Source: Nitrosopumilus sp. UBA526
GTDB lineage: Archaea > Thermoproteota > Nitrososphaeria > Nitrososphaerales > Nitrosopumilaceae
DNA length: 9,130 nucleotides
Reading direction: 5' to 3'
Assembly: GCA_002506665.1 (NCBI GenBank)
Contig: DAXZ01000009.1
Span: forward strand, 1-9,130
The notes under the pieces are model-generated. The model made no database searches. It was not told where the DNA came from and saw only the letters and a program-made list of their open reading frames with translations. The translations under genes and the position numbers were made by a program. Positions 1 through 6,606 of this stretch are shown in pieces. Positions within the stretch are counted from its first letter, which is position 1. Every line of letters begins with the position of its first letter.

Positions 1-1
1 A

Positions 2-490
2 AAACCAAAAAAGCTAACCAAAAAAGAGTTAGAAGAAGCCATAAGAGAGGCAGAAAAAACCCTAGAAGAAGAATTAGAAGAACAACTCTCTGATGAGGAG
101 ATTGAAAACTTTCAGATAGAAAAAGTCGACATGGAGAGACTGACAAACAAGGTCTGCGACATCCTGGCTAAACGTGAATCAGATGGAATGTTCCAGGGAG
201 AATTATGGAAAAAGCTTAAACTTACAAACCAGATTGGTTCTCGTTTGGCATTAAAACTTGAAAGAATGGGTACAATTACTAGGGCAAAACTTCTTGAGAA
301 GAATCGTTGGACCTACAAACTAATTCTAAAAAAGACCCCGATCAGTACACAGTCAATCGAAAATGCGCCATGTCTGGTCTGCCCTGTTGAACAAAAGTGT
401 TCCATTGACGGTGAGATAAGTCCTAGAACATGTCAATACATTGAAGACTGGGTAATTACTGAACTAAAGAGACCTATGAAGGCTAAATGA
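2..490 (+). CDS. TFE-beta / RPC34-like Fe-S winged-helix transcription factor (5' end outside window)
   Basis: Probable archaeal transcription initiation factor TFE-beta, orthologous to the RPC34/hRPC39 subunit of RNA polymerase III. In the known family it pairs with TFE-alpha and helps RNA polymerase open promoter DNA. Numbering from the ATG at 131, residues 1-68 look like a winged helix, and C81, C84, C90 and C101 form a CX2CX5CX10C cluster with the ISPRTCQYIEDW context typical of the cubane Fe-S cluster of this family. The frame is open from position 2, before the ATG at 131, and encodes about 43 Lys/Glu-rich helical residues, so the gene probably starts upstream of the window. The ATG at 131 is an alternative start but has no clear ribosome site. 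The stop overlaps the ftsJ start by 4 bases (ATGA), suggesting translational coupling. The family call is strong from the cysteine pattern; the true N-terminus is unknown. Confidence 0.82.
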   Translation, partial: KPKKLTKKELEEAIREAEKTLEEELEEQLSDEEIENFQIEKVDMERLTNKVCDILAKRESDGMFQGELWKKLKLTNQIGSRLALKLERMGTITRAKLLEKNRWTYKLILKKTPISTQSIENAPCLVCPVEQKCSIDGEISPRTCQYIEDWVITELKRPMKAK

Positions 491-1080
491 AACTCGCAGA
501 AGCACGCAAGGATCAATATCGCAAACTAGCTCACGAACAGGGGTATAGGAGCAGAGCTGCATTCAAACTAAAAGAACTAAATCACTCTTATCGTATCATT
601 GGGCCTGGTTTCTATGTCCTAGACCTGGGGTGTGCTCCTGGGGGATGGACACAGATTGCTGTAAAACTAGCCGGAAACCAGGGAAAAGTGATGGGCGTTG
701 ATTTATCATATGTTGAGGAAATTCCCGGAGCATATATCATCCGAGAAAGTATCAGCGACGAGCATGTGGCTGATGATATACTTGGTTATTTTAGGCGTAA
801 GGTAAATGCCGTGATATGCGATCTCTCTCCTCAGGTTAGTGGAAACTGGTCTGTTGATCACGCCCAACAGGTCTCGTTAAACTATGACTGTACAAAAATA
901 ATGGACAAGGTTCTTGCGCGCAAAGGAAACGCGGTCTTTAAGATATTTGATGGCGAATTCTCATTAGAATTCAAGGAATATGTCAAGAAAAAATTTGTCC
1001 GAGTTGGCATAACAAAGCCCAAGGCCAGCAGACAGCAAAGTAGTGAGTTATACTATGTCTGTCTGGGTTTTAATGGATAG
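487..1080 (+). CDS. rlmE: FtsJ/RlmE-family RNA (uridine-2'-O-)methyltransferase
   Basis: SAM-dependent 2'-O-ribose methyltransferase, 197 residues, a normal length for the archaeal FtsJ/RrmJ group. The N-terminus carries the RNA-binding pattern DQYRKLAHEQGYRSRAAFKL. The SAM motif DLGCAPGGW is at 46-54, with D72 as the likely ribose-binding acidic residue. All four members of the catalytic K-D-K-E tetrad are visible: K27, D112 in CDLSP, K152 in VFKIF, and E187 in SSELYYV. The bacterial enzyme methylates U2552 of 23S rRNA in the A-loop; the archaeal substrate is inferred to be the same, but a tRNA target of the Trm7 type cannot be excluded from sequence. It starts inside the stop of the TFE-beta-like gene, so both are probably one transcript. 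Its last 11 bases overlap the 3' end of trm1 on the opposite strand. Confidence 0.92.
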   Translation: MKLAEARKDQYRKLAHEQGYRSRAAFKLKELNHSYRIIGPGFYVLDLGCAPGGWTQIAVKLAGNQGKVMGVDLSYVEEIPGAYIIRESISDEHVADDILGYFRRKVNAVICDLSPQVSGNWSVDHAQQVSLNYDCTKIMDKVLARKGNAVFKIFDGEFSLEFKEYVKKKFVRVGITKPKASRQQSSELYYVCLGFNG

Positions 1081-2215
1081 TTTTAAAGACACTGGCTATC
1101 TCATTTATGTTGGCATCTGTCCTGAATCCTGTCGGGTCAAACGCCGTGACGCTTGCAGTAAAACCATTTCCTTGCAGGCCAGATACCGCCTTTTCTAGTT
1201 TTGGCGGTGATGACCTAGTCATTGATGCAACCTCATCTATCGTGAAATATGTCCCCGGCATCTCTGACTCTGCTAGTGACTTGCAAAGTATCTTCTCACA
1301 AGTCTTCTCTACAGTAAGTCTAGAACTCTGAGTTAGCATGTCTTGAACAAACTCTTTGTCAAAAATCTTTCCTATCCATAAAGGCCCTGCCAGGCTTGCC
1401 TTTGATTCGCATAGCTCACATCTGCATTGGTGCTCGAGTGTAATCTTTCTGTGACCACAGTTCTTGCAATGTAGTATGTATCCTAGGTTCTCTTGCTGGT
1501 CTGGCCTGTTTCTAACCTTGACGTATGTTCTATAGTAGTGCATATAACTCTCAACGAACATTGGGACAATCTCCACACCAAGTCTTGCAGCTACTGCCCT
1601 GAGGGAACCTAGAATAAGTCTGATTGCAATCTCTGCTCCATATTTGGTTCTTACTGGAACCCCGCCGTATCTCCTTTTACATGCATCATCAAAGAGACCG
1701 TTTAGTACCTGAAGATCTGTTGCCGCAGTTGAGAGTATTCCTCCATGTATTGTGGCTCTGATGCCGCAGTCAAAGAATGCCGCAGGCGAGCCGAAAGGAT
1801 CAATATCTACAATCGAGCCTCGTCTGCCCTTTTTTGAACAACTACTAAAAAACTCACAGGCCTCTTTTTCCGAGAACTCGATATTTTTCAGTCCGTTTAG
1901 ATTTGCTGAATATTCTGCCATCCTTAAGGCCACTGGATTTAGATCGTTTATCACAGTCTTGTCAACTTTGAGCTCGTTTGCAACACGTAGCCCTCGGGCT
2001 CCTATGCCTGAGAGCCCATCTAAGAAGATTTTTGGGCCATCAAATTTATCAAGAAACGCAGCATATGCAATTATTGACAAATCCCTGTTCACCTGTGCCT
2101 TTGGATTAAAAAATGCCGGTCTCTTTGGAGGTGCTACATCAGTAATGGATCTCTTTGGAACCAACAGTCTTGTATCCCCTTCAACTACCTGAAGGGTCTC
2201 ATCAGGAATATCCAA
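1070..2215 (-). CDS. trm1: tRNA (guanine26-N2)-dimethyltransferase Trm1
   Basis: Makes N2,N2-dimethylguanosine at position 26 of tRNAs using two SAM molecules. It has 381 residues, the usual length for archaeal Trm1. Visible in order are FFNPKAQVNRD (35-45, matching the conserved F-Y/F-NP-x-x-x-NRD block), the SAM glycine loop LDGLSGIGARG (65-75), NDLNP (90-94), the catalytic DIDPFGSP (137-144) and ATDLQVL (165-171). A C-terminal zinc site uses C250, C253, C264, C266 and C269. The start is TTG. The frame stays open upstream but has no ATG or GTG nearby, and the TTG gives the normal family N-terminus (VVEGDTRLLVPK). A TATA-like element sits about 24 bases before it, fitting a leaderless mRNA. 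The gene diverges from rnhB and converges with ftsJ. Confidence 0.94.
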   Translation of the reverse strand: MDIPDETLQVVEGDTRLLVPKRSITDVAPPKRPAFFNPKAQVNRDLSIIAYAAFLDKFDGPKIFLDGLSGIGARGLRVANELKVDKTVINDLNPVALRMAEYSANLNGLKNIEFSEKEACEFFSSCSKKGRRGSIVDIDPFGSPAAFFDCGIRATIHGGILSTAATDLQVLNGLFDDACKRRYGGVPVRTKYGAEIAIRLILGSLRAVAARLGVEIVPMFVESYMHYYRTYVKVRNRPDQQENLGYILHCKNCGHRKITLEHQCRCELCESKASLAGPLWIGKIFDKEFVQDMLTQSSRLTVEKTCEKILCKSLAESEMPGTYFTIDEVASMTRSSPPKLEKAVSGLQGNGFTASVTAFDPTGFRTDANINEIASVFKTIH

Positions 2216-2235
2216 CTCTGATCTTTTTCTAAACG

Positions 2236-2241
2236 TATAAT
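2236..2241 (-). promoter_or_regulatory. TATA-like element of trm1
   Basis: Read on the minus strand the bases are ATTATA within CCATTATACG, centred about 24 bases upstream of the TTG start of trm1. That is the distance expected if transcription begins at the start codon (leaderless mRNA). It lies only 2 bases from the rnhB element on the other strand. Position and base composition support it, but there is no experimental evidence. Confidence 0.5.
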
Positions 2242-2243
2242 GG

Positions 2244-2250
2244 TTTAATA
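2244..2250 (+). promoter_or_regulatory. TATA-like element of rnhB
   Basis: TTTAATA, centred about 26 bases upstream of the GTG at 2273 but only about 5 bases before the TTG at 2252. It therefore favours the GTG as the true start of RNase HII, translated from a leaderless mRNA. Confidence 0.5.
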
Positions 2251-2272
2251 CTTGTGCCCTGAGACAAAATTT

Positions 2273-2887
2273 GTGCAGGTTTGTGGAGTAGACGATGCCG
2301 GACGTGGTTCAATGCTGGGTCCTTTGGTTATAGCTGGAATCTCACTTGATAAAAAAAACATCAAAAAACTATCCTCGTTAGGTGTAAGGGATTCAAAACA
2401 GCTCTCCCCAAGAATACGCGAAGAACTCTACAAAAAGATCCTCAAAACAGTTGATGATTACTATATCGCAAAGATCCCTCCAAGGTTCATTGATGCTAGT
2501 GTTAAGCTACACCGTCTGAATCATCTCGAGGCAAAATACATGGCCAAAGTCATCTCAAAACTGGATCCTGACACCTCGTACGTTGACTCGTGCGATGTAA
2601 ACCCGGCCAGGTTTGGAAAAGAGATATCAAAACTATCTCATCACAAGATAAGGTCATATCATCATGCAGACAGCAGATTTGTAGTTGTATCTGCAGCATC
2701 AATTCTCGCCAAGGTCACACGAGACAGGGCAATCATGAAACTACAAAGAGACCATAACTTGGGCAGTGGATACCCGTCTGACCTGATAACTGTGAGATTT
2801 GTTAACAGATATTACAAAAAAAACCATGATATGCCCAATTTTGTGCGTAAAAGTTGGAGGCCTGTAAGGAAGATACTCGGAGAATAA
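2273..2887 (+). CDS. rnhB: Ribonuclease HII
   Basis: Endonuclease that cuts the RNA strand of RNA:DNA hybrids, including single ribonucleotides left in DNA and primer remnants. From the GTG at 2273 the protein is 204 residues and begins MQVCGVDDAGRG, the normal family N-terminus; an upstream TTG at 2252 would add 7 residues. The promoter position favours the GTG, and with this start the residues number as in characterised archaeal enzymes: D7, D105 (YVDSCDVNP) and D133 (HHADSRF). The second catalytic residue, usually Glu8 in DEAGRG, is Asp here (DDAGRG). The GRG junction-recognition motif (10-12), SAASILAKVTRD and the GSGYPSD block near the C-terminus are intact, as is a basic tail. Its stop (2885-2887) directly abuts the stop of fibrillarin on the other strand. 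Confidence 0.94.
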   Translation: MQVCGVDDAGRGSMLGPLVIAGISLDKKNIKKLSSLGVRDSKQLSPRIREELYKKILKTVDDYYIAKIPPRFIDASVKLHRLNHLEAKYMAKVISKLDPDTSYVDSCDVNPARFGKEISKLSHHKIRSYHHADSRFVVVSAASILAKVTRDRAIMKLQRDHNLGSGYPSDLITVRFVNRYYKKNHDMPNFVRKSWRPVRKILGE

Positions 2888-3595
2888 CTAGCCTCTATAC
2901 CTTGCAATTATCATCGCATGATCCTTGGCATATGGAAGCAGATCTATTGACTGCAACACATCAAACTTTGCTTCCAACTTTCCTGTCTCCTCCCTAATTA
3001 TCTTCTTTGGAGCCTGTATGACATCGATACTCCGGGTCTTGATTACCAGAAAGATGTATCCATCCTTTTTTAGAAACATCTCACAGTTCTCTATTGCAAT
3101 CTCTGTCTGATCAGGCTGTGCAATGTCTACATACACAACATCCACTCTTCCAAATACTGCAAAATACTCTTTTGGTCTTCGCGCATCTTGCAGAATCGGA
3201 ATAATGTTTGGTCTATATGCTGCAACTCTGTCTAAAAACTCCCTTGCCACCCTGCTTGTATGCTCAACTCCAAAAATTACCCCGCTTGGGCCGACAATGT
3301 CTGATATGTGGCTGACCGTGGTTCCAGTGGATGTTCCCAAGTACAAGACCTTACTTTTGTTCTCAAAAGCAAAGTACTCAAGCCCGTTCATGATTGCAGC
3401 TGCCAGCTTGCTTCTAAACGGATCCCATAGTCTAAACTCGATCTTTTTCTTGACTATGAGCTTTTCTTTATACACCCGGTTTCCCAAAACCAAGTTCTCA
3501 GTAGCCAGTCTTTTTCGCCCCTCTGACTCTATCCAAACAAACGGCTGATTATCTTCTTCCAAACCTTTTTCTCTTTTTGCCTGAATTCTGCCCAT
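2888..3595 (-). CDS. flpA: Fibrillarin-like rRNA/tRNA 2'-O-methyltransferase
   Basis: Catalytic subunit of the box C/D small ribonucleoprotein, which 2'-O-methylates rRNA and tRNA at sites chosen by guide RNAs. It has 235 residues. The small N-terminal beta domain includes RLATENLVLGNRVYKEK (29-45) and RLWDPFRSKLAAAI (55-68). The SAM site VLYLGTSTGTTVSHISD starts at 83. It is followed by VYVDIAQPDQTEI, carrying the catalytic-region Asp and the AQP signature, then VIKTRSIDV and the C-terminal LLPYAKDHAMIIARYRG, all typical of fibrillarin. It lies immediately downstream of nop5 in the same orientation, with the first 47 bases overlapping the nop5 end in another frame. A TTG at 3560-3562 could be a later start, giving MEEDNQPFVWIE and about 224 residues, closer to the usual archaeal length; the ATG has GAGAAGGG directly before it. 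Co-transcription with nop5 is very likely. Confidence 0.95.
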   Translation of the reverse strand: MGRIQAKREKGLEEDNQPFVWIESEGRKRLATENLVLGNRVYKEKLIVKKKIEFRLWDPFRSKLAAAIMNGLEYFAFENKSKVLYLGTSTGTTVSHISDIVGPSGVIFGVEHTSRVAREFLDRVAAYRPNIIPILQDARRPKEYFAVFGRVDVVYVDIAQPDQTEIAIENCEMFLKKDGYIFLVIKTRSIDVIQAPKKIIREETGKLEAKFDVLQSIDLLPYAKDHAMIIARYRG

Positions 3596-4781
3596 CCCTT
3601 CTCTTTCTTGGGCCGTCTCCGTATCTCTTTTGCCTTTGGGGTTGGGACGGTCTTGTGTCCTTTTCTGTGGGCTTTTCGTATTTTTTCCCTATCTCATCTA
3701 CCCTTATGTTGAGTTTCTCAAGCAGTGTATTGTTTATCCCTTCTCCATAAATGTCAACTCTGGCCGCAATGACTGCCTTTGCAGCAACGGCGCGTGCAAT
3801 CTTTCCGCGCTGCCATCTAGGTGCCGCATGAACCATCGCATGCTGGAACAATAACCCGTGCTTTGGTGGCTGACTGCCAGTCTTTAATGATCTAAACAAT
3901 GCTTTTTCAGCTCCTAGAACCTGTATCGTACTTGCAGGAAGGGACGCTAGTCTGTTGAGACTTCCTGCCCTCTTTAGCATTCTTGCCCCCACTGCAGTTC
4001 CAAGTATCGTCGAAAGGTTTGGTGCAATCTCTTGCATCCCTGCCTCTATGCGCTCCTCAAGTTCTCTGCGTAACTCACTAAAATCTAAAATCTCTTTGGC
4101 AATGGACTGTACGATAGATAAATTAACATCAGCAATGTCCCCACCCCTGCTTCTTTTCGAGACAAGAGAGAGCATCTCTACTTTTGATTCTGGAAAACCT
4201 GCCTCTTCAAACACCTCCCTGGTCAGTGATTCACGTCTTCCGGCAATGACTATCTGTGCGTATCCATTGATACTGTCAACTATGTTTTCTAGTTCCGGAA
4301 AGTGCAGTCCATACCATTCTCGAAGCCTTGAGCCGAGTCCATTTGCAATCTTGTCAACCTCGTCTAGAGAATCAATTGCCTGAATTATGTGAAGGTCTGG
4401 ACTCTGTGAAATCTCGGTAACTTTTAGAGACGATAATCCAAGGGCAAACTCCCTTAGCTTGCCTAACGTATCTTGCGGGTTTGAGGCAAACCCCGAGTCA
4501 ACTATTATTTGTGGCTTTGATGACTGTATTTCACTTGACTCTGATGCGTTCATTAAACTAGAATCAATAGAATATTTCTTTAAAATCCAGAGCAGTGATT
4601 CATCACTTACCAAAACTCCTCTCTGAATTGCAGCTAGATAGTTTACAACCTCGTTTAATTTTGATTCCTTGTTCTTTACCAGGAGGTACTCTTTGACTGG
4701 GTCTGAGAAAGGAAACGCCTTTTCTACTTTTCCATCATTGAAAACAGAGATTCCCAATTCTGTTAAAATCACAGAATACAT
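3549..4781 (-). CDS. nop5: Nop5 (Nop56/58-like) box C/D RNP scaffold protein
   Basis: Scaffold of the box C/D guide-RNA methylation complex: it holds fibrillarin through its N-terminal domain and binds the L7Ae-guide RNA core through its Nop domain. It has 410 residues. The N-terminal alpha/beta domain spans about 1-120, REWYGLHFPEL is near 153-163, and a helical coiled-coil region follows (about 165-245). The Nop domain signature, with QHAMVHAAPRWQRGKIARAVAAK at about 312-335, is well conserved. The C-terminus from about 368 is a Lys/Arg-rich disordered tail, common in this family and probably RNA-binding. The ATG is preceded by a TATA-like T6A3 run 26 bases upstream, suggesting a leaderless mRNA. 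It is the first gene of a nop5-flpA operon. Confidence 0.95.
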   Translation of the reverse strand: MYSVILTELGISVFNDGKVEKAFPFSDPVKEYLLVKNKESKLNEVVNYLAAIQRGVLVSDESLLWILKKYSIDSSLMNASESSEIQSSKPQIIVDSGFASNPQDTLGKLREFALGLSSLKVTEISQSPDLHIIQAIDSLDEVDKIANGLGSRLREWYGLHFPELENIVDSINGYAQIVIAGRRESLTREVFEEAGFPESKVEMLSLVSKRSRGGDIADVNLSIVQSIAKEILDFSELRRELEERIEAGMQEIAPNLSTILGTAVGARMLKRAGSLNRLASLPASTIQVLGAEKALFRSLKTGSQPPKHGLLFQHAMVHAAPRWQRGKIARAVAAKAVIAARVDIYGEGINNTLLEKLNIRVDEIGKKYEKPTEKDTRPSQPQRQKRYGDGPRKRRDGQNSGKKRKRFGRR

Positions 4782-4803
4782 GACTAGTTAGTTTTAAATG
4801 ACC

Positions 4804-4812
4804 TTTAAAAAA
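4804..4812 (-). promoter_or_regulatory. TATA-like element of the nop5-flpA operon
   Basis: On the minus strand the bases read TTTTTTAAA, centred about 26 bases upstream of the nop5 ATG. The 85-base gap (4782-4866) between nop5 and pyrD holds this element and the opposing pyrD element; I see nothing else in it. Confidence 0.5.
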
Positions 4813-4836
4813 TGTACCAAACTCAAGAATCAACTG

Positions 4837-4843
4837 TTATATT
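4837..4843 (+). promoter_or_regulatory. TATA-like element of pyrDK
   Basis: TTATATT centred 27 bases before the GTG at 4867, the canonical archaeal spacing if transcription starts at the start codon. It supports GTG as the pyrD start. Confidence 0.5.
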
Positions 4844-4866
4844 CAAAACCACGCTAATCCATCAGA

Positions 4867-5778
4867 GTGGAACCTATTATTGCAACGCTCATAGGTCCTA
4901 TACATCTGGATCGGCCTGTGATGCTGGCATCTGGCATCTTGGGCATATCTCTAGATGTGTTTGACAGACTTTATGCATCAGGGGCAGGAGCAGTCGTCAC
5001 AAAGTCCATCAGTACCGAGCCATGGGAGGGATACCCAAACCCAACAATTCTCAGCGTGCAGGGAGGCGGATGGATAAATGCAGTAGGCCTCTCAAATCCA
5101 GGCGCACCAAACTTTGCAAAGATGATAGAGCCAAACCGAGATATTCCCATAGTCGTGAGTCTGGTGGGGTCTGCACCCAAAGACTTTGAAATGATGATAA
5201 AACAATTCAAAAACTGTCAGGTGACAGCATACGAGCTAAACCTGTCATGTCCTCATGTTGCCAAGGTCGGCTTGGAGGTGGGAGATGATCCAGGGCTGGT
5301 ACGAGAGATTGTATCTGCAGTAAAGGGTGCCTCAGGCGTACCTGTCATTGCCAAGGTTGGACTGGGTACTAGCAACTATCTTGATACTGTTGGCGCCGCA
5401 ATCGATTCTGGCATTGACGCCATCACTGCAATCAATACTGTCAGGGCAATGGCCATAGATGTTGAGACCCGGCGACCAATTCTAAGCAACAAGTTTGGAG
5501 GACTGTCTGGAACTCCGATTAAACCAATTGCGCTAAGATGCGTCTATGAGATCTCATCACAGTATGACGTTCCAATAATTGGTTGCGGGGGTATTTCTAC
5601 ATGGGAGGATGCTGTCGAATTTTTCTTGTCAGGTGCTTCTGCTGTCCAACTTGGAAGCGCGATAGGTGATAACTGGATCAAGGTCTTTGATGATATTAAC
5701 AAAGGAATCATACAATACATGAAGAGAAAAGGCTATTCTACAATAAAGGACATGGTGGGTCTTGCAAAGAGATCCTAA
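4867..5778 (+). CDS. pyrD: Dihydroorotate dehydrogenase, class 1B catalytic subunit
   Basis: FMN enzyme oxidising dihydroorotate to orotate in UMP synthesis, in the cytoplasm. It has 303 residues with a GTG start and a TATA-like element 27 bases upstream. A TIM-barrel sequence is evident: VMLASGILG (18-26), AVVTKSIS with the FMN-contacting K46, GYPNPTI, NAVGLSNPG, and ELNLSCPHV in which C128 is the catalytic base. A Cys here marks class 1; class 2 has Ser. Next come VIAKVGLG, AINTVRAMAIDV, the FGGLSGTPIKPIAL phosphate-side loop and the GCGGISTWEDAVEFFLSGASAVQLGSA FMN phosphate site. The directly downstream, overlapping pyrK makes this class 1B, which passes electrons to NAD+ through PyrK rather than to fumarate or quinone. 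Confidence 0.94.
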   Translation: MEPIIATLIGPIHLDRPVMLASGILGISLDVFDRLYASGAGAVVTKSISTEPWEGYPNPTILSVQGGGWINAVGLSNPGAPNFAKMIEPNRDIPIVVSLVGSAPKDFEMMIKQFKNCQVTAYELNLSCPHVAKVGLEVGDDPGLVREIVSAVKGASGVPVIAKVGLGTSNYLDTVGAAIDSGIDAITAINTVRAMAIDVETRRPILSNKFGGLSGTPIKPIALRCVYEISSQYDVPIIGCGGISTWEDAVEFFLSGASAVQLGSAIGDNWIKVFDDINKGIIQYMKRKGYSTIKDMVGLAKRS

Positions 5779-6574
5779 CCATCCTACAATTCTCACAGTT
5801 GAAAGAGTAATTGATGAGACACCTACTGTCAGAACACTGGTGTTTACAGACAAGGTAATGCACGATGTTCTTCCAGGCCAGTTTGCAATGGTCTGGATTC
5901 CCGGTGTAAACGAGTTACCCATGAGTGTAATGATCTCAAAAGACGCAGGCAAAGCCGCCTTTACTGTCCGGCGACATGGCATGGCGTCTACTGGTCTGTT
6001 TAATGTAGGGGTGGGAGGACAGATTGGAGTTCGTGGTCCGTATGGCAATTCCTTTGATCTCAGGGCGGGAAGACTCTTGTTGGTGGGAGGGGGGACTGGC
6101 CTTGTCCCGATGATGAGACTGCTGACTTGTATCAAGACTTCTGATGATGTTACCGTGCTGATTGGTGCAAAGTCAAGAGACGAGGTGTTCTTTGAGAACC
6201 TGGCAAATGACCTACTGCATGAGAACTCACACAAAGTCATTGTATCTACTGATGATGGCAGTTATGGCCAAAAGGGATTTGTAACTGACATAGTCGAAAG
6301 ACTGCTAAGTCAGACTCGTTTTGATGCGGTGTATGTCTGCGGTCCGGAGATAATGATGTACAAGACAGTACAATCAGCACATTCAAGGAATATCTTTGTT
6401 CAGGCAAGTCTTGAGAGGATGATGAAATGTGGTGTAGGAATCTGTGGCAGCTGCTGTATAGATGCGGATCTTGCCTGTAGGGATGGAACCGTCTTTGATG
6501 GGGATCATCTGTCTGCAAACAAGGAATTTGGTCATTTACATAGGAATAAGGCTGGAATCTTGGAAAATTACTAG
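5762..6574 (+). CDS. pyrK: Dihydroorotate dehydrogenase electron-transfer subunit PyrK
   Basis: FAD/[2Fe-2S] subunit that carries electrons from PyrD to NAD+. It has 270 residues. An FAD-binding ferredoxin-reductase domain carries GQFAMVWIPG (residues 40-49) and GVRGPYGNSF. The nucleotide-binding domain shows LLLVGGGTGLVPMMRLL and VYVCGPEIMMY. The C-terminal Fe-S site is C223, C228, C231 and C239, with an additional C232 next to C231. The final spacer between the third and fourth cysteine is 7 residues, shorter than in the Lactococcus protein, as I recall it. The likely start is TTG at 5762, 17 bases inside the pyrD end; no ATG or GTG gives a full domain, and GGTGGG lies just upstream as a possible ribosome site. 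Translation is probably coupled to pyrD. Confidence 0.92.
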   Translation: MQRDPNHPTILTVERVIDETPTVRTLVFTDKVMHDVLPGQFAMVWIPGVNELPMSVMISKDAGKAAFTVRRHGMASTGLFNVGVGGQIGVRGPYGNSFDLRAGRLLLVGGGTGLVPMMRLLTCIKTSDDVTVLIGAKSRDEVFFENLANDLLHENSHKVIVSTDDGSYGQKGFVTDIVERLLSQTRFDAVYVCGPEIMMYKTVQSAHSRNIFVQASLERMMKCGVGICGSCCIDADLACRDGTVFDGDHLSANKEFGHLHRNKAGILENY

Positions 6575-6579
6575 CAAGG

Positions 6580-6588
6580 TTTAAAATA
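6580..6588 (+). promoter_or_regulatory. TATA-like element of the radical SAM gene
   Basis: TTTAAAATA in the 32-base gap after pyrK, centred 23 bases before the ATG at 6607. That is slightly close for a leaderless start there, and the in-frame ATG at 6616 is 32 bases away. It suggests the radical SAM gene is not simply a third gene of the pyrDK operon. Confidence 0.4.
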
Positions 6589-6606
6589 AATCATAAAATT
6601 ATTTCG

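Noticed and set aside
1..93. Arg-rich reading in frame 1 at the left edge, ending in TGA at 91-93
   Set aside because: It comes from A-rich codons of the Lys/Glu-rich frame 2, which continues into a recognisable protein. Frame 1 has no family features.
1752..2192. 146-residue plus-strand open frame within trm1
   Set aside because: It is antisense to the catalytic domain of Trm1, with no promoter or family features.
5629..6240. 203-residue open frame on the minus strand opposite the pyrD-pyrK junction
   Set aside because: It lies opposite two well-supported enzymes, has no recognisable domain, and its composition follows from the other strand's codons.
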